The translations under genes were made by a program, and so were the position numbers. From positions 62,001 to 126,000 of the forward strand of contig NZ_JAAXOX010000003.1 in assembly GCF_012396125.1 (NCBI RefSeq): a stretch of 64,000 nt of DNA, written 5' to 3'. This document shows positions 9,101-18,140 of this stretch, piece after piece; positions within the stretch are counted from its first letter, which is position 1; each line of letters opens with the position of its first letter. The notes under the pieces were generated by a model, which did no database searches, was not told where the DNA came from, and saw only the letters and a list, made by a program, of their open reading frames with translations. The DNA is from Cellulomonas denverensis. Its GTDB lineage: Bacteria; Actinomycetota; Actinomycetes; Actinomycetales; Cellulomonadaceae.

Positions 9101-9135
9101 GGTGCAACGCGATTGCAACCCTGGGCGACCTAGCG
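9101..9135 (+). promoter_or_regulatory. Promoter of aldehyde dehydrogenase with candidate operator
   Basis: A near-palindrome GGTGCAACGCGATTGCAACC (9101-9120) lies just upstream of a -10-like TAGCGT (9130-9135), 60 bp before the aldehyde dehydrogenase start. Its position over the -35 region suits an activator or repressor such as the adjacent GAF regulator. Confidence 0.45.
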
Positions 9136-9195
9136 TGCCGGGCACGGCGCACCGCAACGACGCGGTGCCCGGTGACCCTGCACGGAGGCATGCAG

Positions 9196-10719
<1,524 letters not shown>

Positions 10720-10725
10720 CCGGCG

Positions 10726-10760
10726 CCCCGTGGGCCCCGGGGAGACCGGGGCCCACGGGG
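10726..10760 (+). terminator. Intercistronic hairpin between ald and DUF779 gene
   Basis: Perfect 13-bp stem (10726-10738 / 10748-10760) with a 9-nt loop. It sits right after the aldehyde dehydrogenase stop and abuts the purine-rich ribosome site of the DUF779 gene. It may act as a partial terminator or mRNA stabiliser that lowers DUF779 output. Confidence 0.65.
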
Positions 10761-10772
10761 GAGGGAGACACC

Positions 10773-11159
10773 ATGAGCAGGGTCGATCACACCCCAGCCG
10801 CCGCCGACATGCTCCGGCGGCTGCGCGAGCAGCACGGCGACCTGATGTTCCACCAGTCCGGCGGCTGCTGCGACGGGTCCTCGCCGATGTGCTACCCGGC
10901 GGGGGAGTTCCTGACCGGCGACGCCGACGTCCAACTGGGCGACCTGGACCTGGGCGACTTCCGGGTGCCGGTCTGGATGAGCCGGAACCAGTTCGCCTAC
11001 TGGCGGCACACCCACCTGACCATCGACGTGGTGCCCGGCCGGGGTGCCGGGTTCTCGCTGGAGGCGCCGGAGGGGGTGCGGTTCCTGATCCGGTCCCGGC
11101 TGCTCACCGACGACGAGTGGGCGGAGCAGGAGGAAGGTCAGCGCCCCGCGCCCATGTGA
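10773..11159 (+). CDS. DUF779 protein, aldehyde dehydrogenase companion
   Basis: 128 residues, the normal DUF779 size. The conserved centre HQSGGCCDGSSPMCYPAGEF contains three Cys and a GGCCDGS block that could bind a metal or serve redox chemistry. The biochemical role of DUF779 is not established to my knowledge, but it repeatedly follows AldB/ExaC-type aldehyde dehydrogenases and their alcohol dehydrogenases. A good GGGGGAGGGAG ribosome site precedes the ATG. Its last 22 bp overlap the end of the convergent flavoprotein gene. Confidence 0.85.
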   Translation: MSRVDHTPAAADMLRRLREQHGDLMFHQSGGCCDGSSPMCYPAGEFLTGDADVQLGDLDLGDFRVPVWMSRNQFAYWRHTHLTIDVVPGRGAGFSLEAPEGVRFLIRSRLLTDDEWAEQEEGQRPAPM

Positions 11160-12784
11160 CGGGCCCCGCGCATCCCGAACACCGCCGCCGGCCCGATGGT
11201 GGAACCGGGTCCGGGATAGGTGCGGCCCATCACGGTGGCGGAGGTGTTGCCCGCGGCGTACAGCCCCTCGATTACCGAGCCGTCCTCGCGCAGCACCTGG
11301 GCGTCGCCGTCGGTGACCACCCCGCCCTTGGTGCCGAGGTCGCCGATCACCACCCGGTAGGCCAGAAACGGTGCGCGCTCCAGCGGGCCGAGGCAGGGGT
11401 TGGGCCGCACGGTGGGGTCGCCGTAGTACCGGTCGTAGGCGGAGTTGCCGCGGCCGAAGTCGCCGTCCACCCCGGCCCGGGCCTGGGCGTTGAACCGGTC
11501 GACCGTGGCGCGCAGGGCGGCCGGGTCGATCCCGGTCCGGCGGGCCAGTTCGTCCAGGCTGCCGGCCTTGATCATGATCCCGGCCTCGCGCATCGCCTTG
11601 GTCGCCCGCGGGTCCATCGCGAACGTCCGCAGGTAGCGCAGGGTGTAGCGGTGGTCGGTGATCAACCAGTAGGCGCCGTCCTTGTCGTGCTCGAGCATGT
11701 GGTGGCCCAGGTCCACGTAGGACTCGGACTCGTTCGCGAACCGGGCACCGGCGGCGTCCACCATCAGCGAGTACGGCATCGACCGTTCCCCCACGATGAA
11801 CGAGGGCTGACCGCCGGGCGGCGCGGCGATCGACGCACCCCACCAGGCGTCGTCCATCAGTTCCAGCGCCGCCCCGTGCTGCCGGGCGATGTCGATCACC
11901 GCACCCTGGTTGGCCGGGTTGCCGGAGGGTGCGCCGTCGATGCCGTGGTACTTCTGCCGCCACTCGGGGTTGGACTCGAAGCCACCGGCGGCCAGCATCA
12001 CGCCGAGCCGGGCGTGCACCGTGGTGCTCACCCCGTCGCGCCGGACCCGGACCCCGGTCACCCGGCCGTCCTCGATCACCAGGTCCTCCAGCGGGCTGTC
12101 CAGCCACAGCGGCACCCCGCCGCGCTGCACCACCGCGTGCAGGAAGGAGGTGGCCAGCCCGGCGCCGATCCCGGTCAGCCGCTGACCGCGCACCAGACCG
12201 CCGAGCGCCCGGAACACGAACTGCGCGCCACGCACGAACCCGCCCGGCGTGGACCAGGCCCGGCCGAGCAGCCACACGTCGTCGGTCTTGGCCGGCAGCG
12301 GCACCGCCCCGCGCAGGGTGTCCCACCACTCGCCGATGATCTTGCTGTCGATCGGCCGGACCTCCACCGCGCGGCCGATCTTCCCGCCGGGCAGCTCGGG
12401 GTAGTAGTCCGGGTAGTCGGTCGCCCGGACGAAGCGCATGCCGTGCCGGTGCGCGGTGCGCAGGAAGTCGTCCACGCCGTCCACGAACGCCTCGTGCCGG
12501 GCCCGGTCCGAGGCACGCCCCGGTTCGCCGACCGTGGCGGCCAGGTAGGCCAGCGCCTCGTCCCGGGAGTCGGCGACGCCGTCGGCCCGCATCAGCGGGT
12601 TGTCCGGCAGCCACAGTCCGCCGCCGGACATCGCGGTCGACCCGCCCCACTGCGGCGACCCCTCGACCATCAATACCCGCAGGCCCTGGTCGAGGGCGCC
12701 GAGCGCGGTGGCGAAGCCTGCCCCGCCCGAGCCGATCACGACGACGTCGTAGTGCTGGTCCGCTTGCTGCGTGCTCACACTCAT
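11138..12784 (-). CDS. FAD-dependent dehydrogenase, KstD-like
   Basis: 548 residues. The N-terminal dinucleotide-binding motif GSGGAG (about 18-23) is followed by the FAD-contacting E-x-S-x-x-x-GGSTAMSGGGLW block. The C-terminal end YAAGNTSATVMGRTYPGPGSTIGPAAVFG is that of 3-ketosteroid delta-1-dehydrogenase and fumarate reductase flavoproteins. The length and the two-domain layout match KstD. Substrate identity (steroid ring or another cyclic ketone) is inference, since no steroid-degradation cluster surrounds it. It is divergent from a TetR gene across an 18-bp palindrome, so TetR repression relieved by the substrate is likely. It overlaps the DUF779 gene tail to tail by 22 bp. Confidence 0.8.
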   Translation of the reverse strand: MSVSTQQADQHYDVVVIGSGGAGFATALGALDQGLRVLMVEGSPQWGGSTAMSGGGLWLPDNPLMRADGVADSRDEALAYLAATVGEPGRASDRARHEAFVDGVDDFLRTAHRHGMRFVRATDYPDYYPELPGGKIGRAVEVRPIDSKIIGEWWDTLRGAVPLPAKTDDVWLLGRAWSTPGGFVRGAQFVFRALGGLVRGQRLTGIGAGLATSFLHAVVQRGGVPLWLDSPLEDLVIEDGRVTGVRVRRDGVSTTVHARLGVMLAAGGFESNPEWRQKYHGIDGAPSGNPANQGAVIDIARQHGAALELMDDAWWGASIAAPPGGQPSFIVGERSMPYSLMVDAAGARFANESESYVDLGHHMLEHDKDGAYWLITDHRYTLRYLRTFAMDPRATKAMREAGIMIKAGSLDELARRTGIDPAALRATVDRFNAQARAGVDGDFGRGNSAYDRYYGDPTVRPNPCLGPLERAPFLAYRVVIGDLGTKGGVVTDGDAQVLREDGSVIEGLYAAGNTSATVMGRTYPGPGSTIGPAAVFGMRGARHMGAGR

Positions 12785-12802
12785 GGGGCGCCCCTCCGTA
12801 GA

Positions 12803-12820
12803 CCGGACAACCCTGTCCGG
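12803..12820. promoter_or_regulatory. TetR operator, 18-bp perfect palindrome
   Basis: CCGGACA-ACCC-TGTCCGG lies between the divergent flavoprotein and TetR starts. It covers the -35 zone of the TetR promoter (TAGGCT at 12826-12831) and lies just upstream of the flavoprotein start, ideal for simultaneous repression of both. Confidence 0.75.
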
Positions 12821-12825
12821 ATGGC

Positions 12826-12831
12826 TAGGCT
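12826..12831 (+). promoter_or_regulatory. Leaderless -10 box of TetR gene
   Basis: TAGGCT fits the actinobacterial TANNNT consensus and is 6 nt from the ATG at 12838. Transcription would start at the start codon. Confidence 0.55.
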
Positions 12832-12837
12832 GCCAGC

Positions 12838-13419
12838 ATGACCACCACCGCCGGTCGCGTCAATCGTGGGCCCGCCGCTGCTGCCGGGAACCGGGAGGCC
12901 TTGCTGGCCGCCGCCCGCCGACTGTTCGCCGCCCGCGGGTATCACGTGCCGCTGTCCGCGATCGCCCGGGAGGCCGGCGTCGGCCAGGGCGTGCTCTACC
13001 GGCACTTCCCGACCCGGATCGACCTGGCACTGGCGGTCTTCGAGCAGAACTTCGCCGAGCTGGACCAGATCGCCGCCGACCCCGGCCCGGACGCCTTCGG
13101 CCGGCTCTGGGACCGGCTGATCGACCTGATCCTGACCGACACTGCGGTGATCGAGCTGGTGATCGACGCCCGCCGCACCCTGCCCGGCTACGAGGGCGAC
13201 CGGCGGCTGGCGGGACTGGTCGCCCGGACCCTGCCCGCGGCGCTCGCGGCCGGCCTGGTGCCCGACCGGCTCGGCGTGCCCGAGGTGATGCTGGTGCTGC
13301 GGATGGTGGTCGGCGTGGTGGTGACCGCCGCGGACGACCCCCGGGAGGCGGTCCGGGCCGCGCTCGCGCTGACCCCGCTCGGCCCGGCCCCGCTCAGACC
13401 GGCTCCGCCGCCAGCCTGA
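12838..13419 (+). CDS. TetR family repressor
   Basis: 193 residues. A canonical TetR helix-turn-helix occupies about 20-65 (AARRLFAARGYHVPLSAIAREAGVGQGVLYRHFPTRIDL). The C-terminal ligand domain is divergent, as usual, with a long helix VMLVLRMVVGVVVTAA and a Pro-rich tail. The divergent KstD-like gene and the shared palindrome identify it as the local repressor. It appears leaderless. Its last 26 bp overlap the convergent P450 gene. Confidence 0.88.
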   Translation: MTTTAGRVNRGPAAAAGNREALLAAARRLFAARGYHVPLSAIAREAGVGQGVLYRHFPTRIDLALAVFEQNFAELDQIAADPGPDAFGRLWDRLIDLILTDTAVIELVIDARRTLPGYEGDRRLAGLVARTLPAALAAGLVPDRLGVPEVMLVLRMVVGVVVTAADDPREAVRAALALTPLGPAPLRPAPPPA

Positions 13420-14656
13420 TCCGGTGGTGCGGCAGCGTGACCGGACCCGGCTCCGCCGCCAGGTCCGGGTGGGTGAGCGGCGACCACCGGGTGTCCCGGA
13501 CCATCGCGGCCAGCAGCGGGGCCATCGTGTCCACCACCACGTCCCGGCCCGGGCAGATCGCCGGGCCCGCGCTGAACGACAGGTCCACCGGCTCGGCGGC
13601 CCGGTGCAGGTAGGCGCTGATCAGCGCCACGCCGGTGCCCGGGTCGAGGGTGGTCCGACCCCACCGGGTGGCGGCGGTGGCGTCCCGCAGGATGACCAGG
13701 GTGGTCGGCCAGCGGTGCAGCGCCGCCCGGATCGCGTCGGCGGCGGCCTGCTGCCGGTGACCGGGCTGGTGCTCGGCCTCGTGCCGCACCGCGTCCTGCC
13801 GCTCCGGGTCGGCGGCGAGCACCGCGAGTGCGCGCCACAGGGTGATCCGGGCGGCGTCGTAGGCGAACAGCCAGTGCGGCACCTGGGTGGCGGCGAAGGC
13901 CGGTGACCCACCGTGCAGCAGCCCGGCCCCGGCCAGGCTGGTCGCCGGTGCGGTGTGCAGGTGGTCCAGCAGCCGCCGGGTGAACCGGGCCCGCCGCCGC
14001 CGGTCCAGCGGCCGGGCGAAGGCCAGATTGGCCCGGGACCGTAGCCGGTTCAGGTCGTCGGTCAGGGCGGTGTCCGGCCGGGCGCCGGGGCCGAGCACCA
14101 GCTCGCGCACGGTGGCCCACAGCGGCCCGTCCGCCTGCTGCCAGCCGAGTTCCCCGCTGCGGCGGGCGGTGGCGGCGAGCTCGGCGCCGTCCCGCTGTGC
14201 CACCGCCACCAGGGTGGCCGCCGCCTGGTGCAGGCCGCCGGGTTGTAGGGCCGCCTCGTTCCACTCCCGCAGCGCGGGCCGGTCGTCCTGGTCGCTGATC
14301 AGCACCGCCCGGGGCTGGAAGTGCCGCAACGCGGACCGCTTCTCCCCGGACGCCGGGGTGAAGGGTTCCGGTGTGGCGTCCAGCACGTCCCGGGCGTCGT
14401 CCGGGTGCAGCGGCAGCAGCAGGGTGCGCGGGCCGAGCCGGACCAGCAGCGGCCGCCGGTCGTAGCGCTCGGCCAGCCGGTCCAGCAGCCGCACCGCCGC
14501 GCTCTCCCAGCCCAGGCGGTCGGCGACGGTGACCACCGGTCCACGCCGGATGATCGGGCCCTCGGCGATCAGCGGGACCAGCACCCGCGCGGTGAGCACG
14601 GCGCCGGCCCGCGCGGACAGCCGGACCGGGGTGCGCGGGGAGGTGAACGGGGGCAT
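13394..14656 (-). CDS. Atypical cytochrome P450 lacking ExxR
   Basis: 420 residues, normal bacterial P450 length. The haem-thiolate loop FSAGPAICPGR (FxxGxxxCxGR, Cys368) is intact. In contrast, the K-helix position that should read E-x-x-R is AALHRWP (about 310-316), so the usual Glu and Arg are Ala and His. The I-helix oxygen-activation motif (A/G)GxxT is also not recognisable in WLFAYDAARITLW. P450s without ExxR are known (Streptomyces CYP157), so the gene need not be dead. It may catalyse peroxygenase-like or non-monooxygenase chemistry. An AAGGAG ribosome site precedes ATG 14656. No ferredoxin gene is adjacent. It is divergent from the PAS-ANTAR gene and overlaps the TetR gene by 26 bp at the 3' end. 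Confidence 0.82.
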   Translation of the reverse strand: MPPFTSPRTPVRLSARAGAVLTARVLVPLIAEGPIIRRGPVVTVADRLGWESAAVRLLDRLAERYDRRPLLVRLGPRTLLLPLHPDDARDVLDATPEPFTPASGEKRSALRHFQPRAVLISDQDDRPALREWNEAALQPGGLHQAAATLVAVAQRDGAELAATARRSGELGWQQADGPLWATVRELVLGPGARPDTALTDDLNRLRSRANLAFARPLDRRRRARFTRRLLDHLHTAPATSLAGAGLLHGGSPAFAATQVPHWLFAYDAARITLWRALAVLAADPERQDAVRHEAEHQPGHRQQAAADAIRAALHRWPTTLVILRDATAATRWGRTTLDPGTGVALISAYLHRAAEPVDLSFSAGPAICPGRDVVVDTMAPLLAAMVRDTRWSPLTHPDLAAEPGPVTLPHHRIRLAAEPV

Positions 14657-14765
14657 GGAACTCCTTGGAGCGGTTGTCTGGACCGACCGGCAGGCCTAGC
14701 GTCGGGGGTTCACGCAGAGTCGGTCGTCACCCACGGACTCCGCCTGCAGAAAGGGCGAGAGACCC

Positions 14766-15503
14766 ATGAACGATCGGACGCGTCCGCGCGCCGCCGAGAC
14801 CGCCGCCAGCGGCTGTCATTTCGCGATCGACCTGGCGGCCGAACGCTGGTGGTGGAACGACGAGTGCTTCCGCCTGCTCGGCTTCGAGCCCGGCGACGTG
14901 CTGCCCACCACCGGTCTGGTGCGTGCGCATACCGAGGCCGAGGACCGGACCCGGTGGCGGGACGCCCTGGACCACTGGGGCCGCTCGGCCGACACCTGGG
15001 CCTCGGTGGTCACGATGGTGGACGCGCGCCGCCGCCGGTTCGAGGCGCTGGTGGTCGGCTCGGCCGACGCGCCGGGCGGCCGGGTGGACGGCTACTTGGT
15101 GGACATGTCGGCACCGATCCGGGTGATGGCCTCGGCGGAGGCGTCCCGGCAGATCAAGGAGGCCACCGCCAGCTACGCGACCATCGAGCAGGCCAAGGGC
15201 ATCCTGGCCGCGATGACCGGGCGTTCGGTGGCCGACAGCTTCCTGCTGCTGCGGCAGACCTCGATGGACCGGAACATCCCGCTGCGGGTGCTCGCCGCGG
15301 GGGTGGTCGAGGCGGCCGCGCGGGGTGAGCTGGCCGAACTGGGCCTGGACTCGCCGCTGCTGGGTGGTCACGGCCGGACCGTGGAGGCGGTGGCGACCCC
15401 GAGTGTGCGGGCCCGCCTGGAACGGCGCACCGCCGCCACCGAGCCGCCGATGGGCCCGGGCGCCCGGCGCCGCGACCGCAGCTACGACCTGCTGCGCGCC
15501 TGA
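14766..15503 (+). CDS. PAS-ANTAR RNA-binding antiterminator-type regulator
   Basis: 245 residues. The N-terminal PAS domain (about 17-120) has a WWWNDECFRLLGFEPGD start typical of PAS_3. An ANTAR domain (about 128-184) contains the invariant A-x-x-x-A..G-I pattern in ATIEQAKGILAAMTGRSVADSFLLLRQ. ANTAR proteins bind paired hexaloop RNA hairpins to prevent termination. Here PAS replaces the usual receiver, so ligand or redox sensing instead of phosphorylation is inferred. The C-terminal 60 residues are a basic, disordered tail. A PdtaS-type kinase, the usual partner of ANTAR response regulators, lies at 58.4 kb, but this protein has no receiver Asp. Confidence 0.85.
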   Translation: MNDRTRPRAAETAASGCHFAIDLAAERWWWNDECFRLLGFEPGDVLPTTGLVRAHTEAEDRTRWRDALDHWGRSADTWASVVTMVDARRRRFEALVVGSADAPGGRVDGYLVDMSAPIRVMASAEASRQIKEATASYATIEQAKGILAAMTGRSVADSFLLLRQTSMDRNIPLRVLAAGVVEAAARGELAELGLDSPLLGGHGRTVEAVATPSVRARLERRTAATEPPMGPGARRRDRSYDLLRA

Positions 15504-15516
15504 GCGGGCACGTCCG

Positions 15517-15545
15517 GGCCGGTCCGGCATCCCACCGGACCGGCC
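15517..15545. terminator. Bidirectional terminator
   Basis: Perfect 11-bp stem (15517-15527 / 15535-15545) with a 7-nt loop, between the convergent PAS-ANTAR and alcohol dehydrogenase genes. It can serve both. Confidence 0.75.
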
Positions 15546-15567
15546 TGGACGCTCCTCGCGGCGGCTG

Positions 15568-16734
15568 CTACGGATGGAGCACCGCCCGCAGGCAGCCGTC
15601 GTCCTTGTGCTGGAACAGCCGATAGGCCTCCGGCCCCTGGCCGAGCGCCAGCTCGTGGGTGGCCAGCCGCTCGGCATCCAGCTCGCCGGAGGCCATCAGT
15701 TCCAGCAGCGTCGGCACGTACCGCTGCCCGTGCACCTGCGAACTGCGCACGGTCAGCCCCTTGTTCATCAGCGCGCCCAGCGGGAACCGGTTCGCCCAGC
15801 CCGCGAACACCCCGAGGATCACCACGGTGCCACCCTTGCGGCAGTGGTAGATCGTCTCGCGCACCGCGGTCGGCCGCTCGGTCTGCACCCGCAGCGCCTG
15901 GCCGGCCCGGTCCACCGCGGCCTGCACACCGGTGTCGGCGGCGGCCTCCATCCCGACCGCCTCGATCGCGACATCCGGTCCCCGGCCCGCGGTCAGTTCC
16001 AGCAGGCCCTCGCCGGCGTCCCGCGGGTGCAGGGTCGGCACCCCCAGCCAGTCCTCGGCGAACCGCCGCCGGTCCTCCCGCGGCTCGATGATCGCCACCT
16101 GGGCGGCGCCCCGGATCTGGGCCGAGCGGGCCGCCATCAGGCCGACCCCGCCCGCCCCCCACACCGCGACGGTGTCGCCCGGGCCGACCTCGCCCAGGTC
16201 GGCGCCCATCCAGCCGGTGGCGGCGGCGTCGGAGGCGAACAGCGCCCGCAGTTCGGGGATCTCCTCCGGCACCGGGAACGCCCCGACGTCGGCATAGGGC
16301 ACCCGGACGTACTCGGCGTGCGAGCCGCCGTAGCCGCCCATCGCGTGCGAGTAGCCGAAGCAGCCGCCGGGGGCGAATCCCCACAGTGCCTCGGTGATGC
16401 CCGGGTTCGGGTTGCCGTTGTCGCACAGCGAGAAGTTGCCCTGCCGGCACTGCCAGCACGAGCCGCAGGCGACGAAGGAGCTGACCACCACCCGCTCGCC
16501 GACCCGGCGGTCCCGGACCTGAGAGCCGACCTCGACCACCTCGCCGATGAACTCGTGGCCCAGCACGTCGCCGTGCCGCATGAACGGCACGTACCCGGCC
16601 AGCAGGTGCAGGTCCGAGCCGCAGGTCACCGTCGAGGTGACCCGCACGATCGCGTCGGTCGGCCGGAGCAGCTCCGGGTCGGGCACGGTCTGCACCGCCA
16701 GGGAGTTCACCCCGGTCCAGGTCAGCGCCTTCAC
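15568..16734 (-). CDS. Zinc-dependent alcohol/formaldehyde dehydrogenase
   Basis: 388-residue medium-chain dehydrogenase. Catalytic zinc ligands: Cys38 (TCGSD) and His60-Glu61 (GHE). Structural zinc: Cys90, 93, 96 and 104 (CGSCWQCRQGNFSLC). The Rossmann motif is GAGGVG near 185. Length and the NPNPGI...FGYSHAMGGYGGSHAEYVRVP block resemble the glutathione-independent formaldehyde dehydrogenase-like subgroup. The GTG start overlaps the preceding small gene by GTGA. It is the last gene of the manganese catalase operon, hinting at an oxidative or aldehyde-stress role. The substrate is not decidable. Confidence 0.88.
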   Translation of the reverse strand: MKALTWTGVNSLAVQTVPDPELLRPTDAIVRVTSTVTCGSDLHLLAGYVPFMRHGDVLGHEFIGEVVEVGSQVRDRRVGERVVVSSFVACGSCWQCRQGNFSLCDNGNPNPGITEALWGFAPGGCFGYSHAMGGYGGSHAEYVRVPYADVGAFPVPEEIPELRALFASDAAATGWMGADLGEVGPGDTVAVWGAGGVGLMAARSAQIRGAAQVAIIEPREDRRRFAEDWLGVPTLHPRDAGEGLLELTAGRGPDVAIEAVGMEAAADTGVQAAVDRAGQALRVQTERPTAVRETIYHCRKGGTVVILGVFAGWANRFPLGALMNKGLTVRSSQVHGQRYVPTLLELMASGELDAERLATHELALGQGPEAYRLFQHKDDGCLRAVLHP

Positions 16735-17147
16735 AGTCGTCCCCTCCGTCCGGCCTGGGAGATCGCCAGATCCAGCAGCTTCCCGCCGGGGGTGGCGGGG
16801 CGGTCGCCGGTGTCGTCCGGCGGCAGGGTGTGGCCGGTCTCCAGCACCTGCTTGAGCAGGCGGAGCTGTTGGCGGGTGTCCGGGCCCGCGGCGGACGGCC
16901 GCAGTTCGGTGCCGCGGTCGCCGGGGGCGGGGGTGCGGCGACAGGCGTCCAGCAGGTCACGGTGCTCGGCGGACAGGCCGTCCCGCCGGGCGTCCAGCTC
17001 CTCGCCGGACAGCAGCACGGTGATCGCCGGCGGCCGGTCGAGGTGCTGCGGCGGCTGCGGCAGCCGGGCCCGCAGCCGCGCGCCCGCAACGGCGGCGGTG
17101 GAGGCCACCGCCGCCGTGGTCAGCAGGGTCCGGGCGCGCACGCTCAC
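16731..17147 (-). CDS. Small hypothetical protein in catalase operon
   Basis: 138 residues with a GTG start. It overlaps the catalase stop and the dehydrogenase start by 4 bp each (GTGA), so it is clearly a translated, coupled member of the operon. The N-terminus has a basic segment and a hydrophobic Ala/Thr/Val run (about 7-22), a possible signal or membrane anchor. The rest is charged and probably helical (GEELDARRDGLSAEHRDLLDACRR, then QQLRLLKQVLETGHTLP). I recognise no family. A membrane-tethered partner of the catalase is possible but only inferred from position. Confidence 0.7.
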   Translation of the reverse strand: MSVRARTLLTTAAVASTAAVAGARLRARLPQPPQHLDRPPAITVLLSGEELDARRDGLSAEHRDLLDACRRTPAPGDRGTELRPSAAGPDTRQQLRLLKQVLETGHTLPPDDTGDRPATPGGKLLDLAISQAGRRGRL

Positions 17148-18025
17148 TCCTTGTGGAAGGCGTCCTGGACCTTGCCGGCCGCCTTCTCGATCGGGTTGGG
17201 CGTGCCGGTGGTGCCGTACAGCCGGGCGTCCGGCGTGGTGGGCGGCGGGGCGGGCACGCCCTCGGGCGGCTCGGGGACGTAGCTGAACTCGCCCTTGCCG
17301 TCCGGGGTCGGACCGGAGGCCCAGCTGCCCTGGTCCGCCTCGGTGCCGTTGGAGAAGTTGATGTACTGGTAGGACACCTCGCGGTGCTCCTCGGACAGCG
17401 GGAAGTTGGACGGGGTCGGCAGCCCCTCCAGCCCTTCCTCCTGCAGCTCCCGGGCCGCGGCGATCCACTGGTTCTGGTGCATGGTGTCCCGGGCCAGCAG
17501 GAAGGCGAGCATGTCCCGCACACCGGGGTCGTCGGTCATGTGGTAGAGCCGGGCGACCTGGATCCGGCCCTGCATCTCGGCATTGGCGTTGGCGGTGAAG
17601 TCGGCCAGCAGGTTGCCGCTGGCGGTGACGTAGCCCGCCGACCACGGGTTGCCGTTGGAGTCGACCGGCCGCGCGCCGGCACCGGCCACGATGGCGTGCT
17701 GCGGGTCGGTGCCGCCGATGATCGCGGCGACGGTCGGGTCGTCCTGGACGGCACCCTCGACCACGCCGAGCGGAGCCTTCTCCAGCAACTGGGCGATCAT
17801 CGTCGCCAGCATCTCGACGTGGCCGAACTCCTCGGCCCCGATGCCGTAGAGCAGGTCCCGGTACTTGCCGGGCAGATGGCTGTTCCAGGACTGGAAGCCG
17901 TACTGCATGGCGACGGTGATCTCGCCGTACTGGCCGCCCAGCACCTCCTGGAGTTTGCGGGCGTACACCGCGTCCGGCTTCTCCGGGCTGGCCTTGAACT
18001 GCAGTTCCTGACGGTGGAAGAACAT
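17144..18025 (-). CDS. Manganese catalase
   Basis: 293 residues. It decomposes hydrogen peroxide with a dimanganese centre in a ferritin-like four-helix bundle. All five expected ligands are visible: Glu35 (GEIT), Glu66 and His69 (EEFGHVEM), Glu150 (NANAEMQ) and His183 (RDTMHQNQW), nearly the same numbering as in the Lactobacillus plantarum enzyme. ATG 18025 gives the conserved MFFHRQELQF start; the C-terminal 60 residues are a Pro-rich extension. It heads a three-gene operon with 4-bp overlaps to a small protein and a zinc dehydrogenase. A long inverted repeat lies just upstream. Confidence 0.93.
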   Translation of the reverse strand: MFFHRQELQFKASPEKPDAVYARKLQEVLGGQYGEITVAMQYGFQSWNSHLPGKYRDLLYGIGAEEFGHVEMLATMIAQLLEKAPLGVVEGAVQDDPTVAAIIGGTDPQHAIVAGAGARPVDSNGNPWSAGYVTASGNLLADFTANANAEMQGRIQVARLYHMTDDPGVRDMLAFLLARDTMHQNQWIAAARELQEEGLEGLPTPSNFPLSEEHREVSYQYINFSNGTEADQGSWASGPTPDGKGEFSYVPEPPEGVPAPPPTTPDARLYGTTGTPNPIEKAAGKVQDAFHKE

Positions 18026-18070
18026 GGAGCCCCCTGTCGGGGAGGGGTCGCCGACGCATCGGCGACCTGC

Positions 18071-18135
18071 CGACATGCGCCTGGACTCGACGCGCCACCG
18101 CCAGTCTGTGCCGGGCCGGGTCCAGGCGCATGTCG
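18071..18135. repeat. 16-bp perfect inverted repeat with 33-nt centre
   Basis: CGACATGCGCCTGGAC (18071-18086) and its exact complement (18120-18135) lie between the hydrolase stop (18141) and the catalase start (18025) on the minus strand. It could terminate the hydrolase transcript or be a regulatory site for catalase. Confidence 0.65.
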
Positions 18136-18140
18136 AGCGG

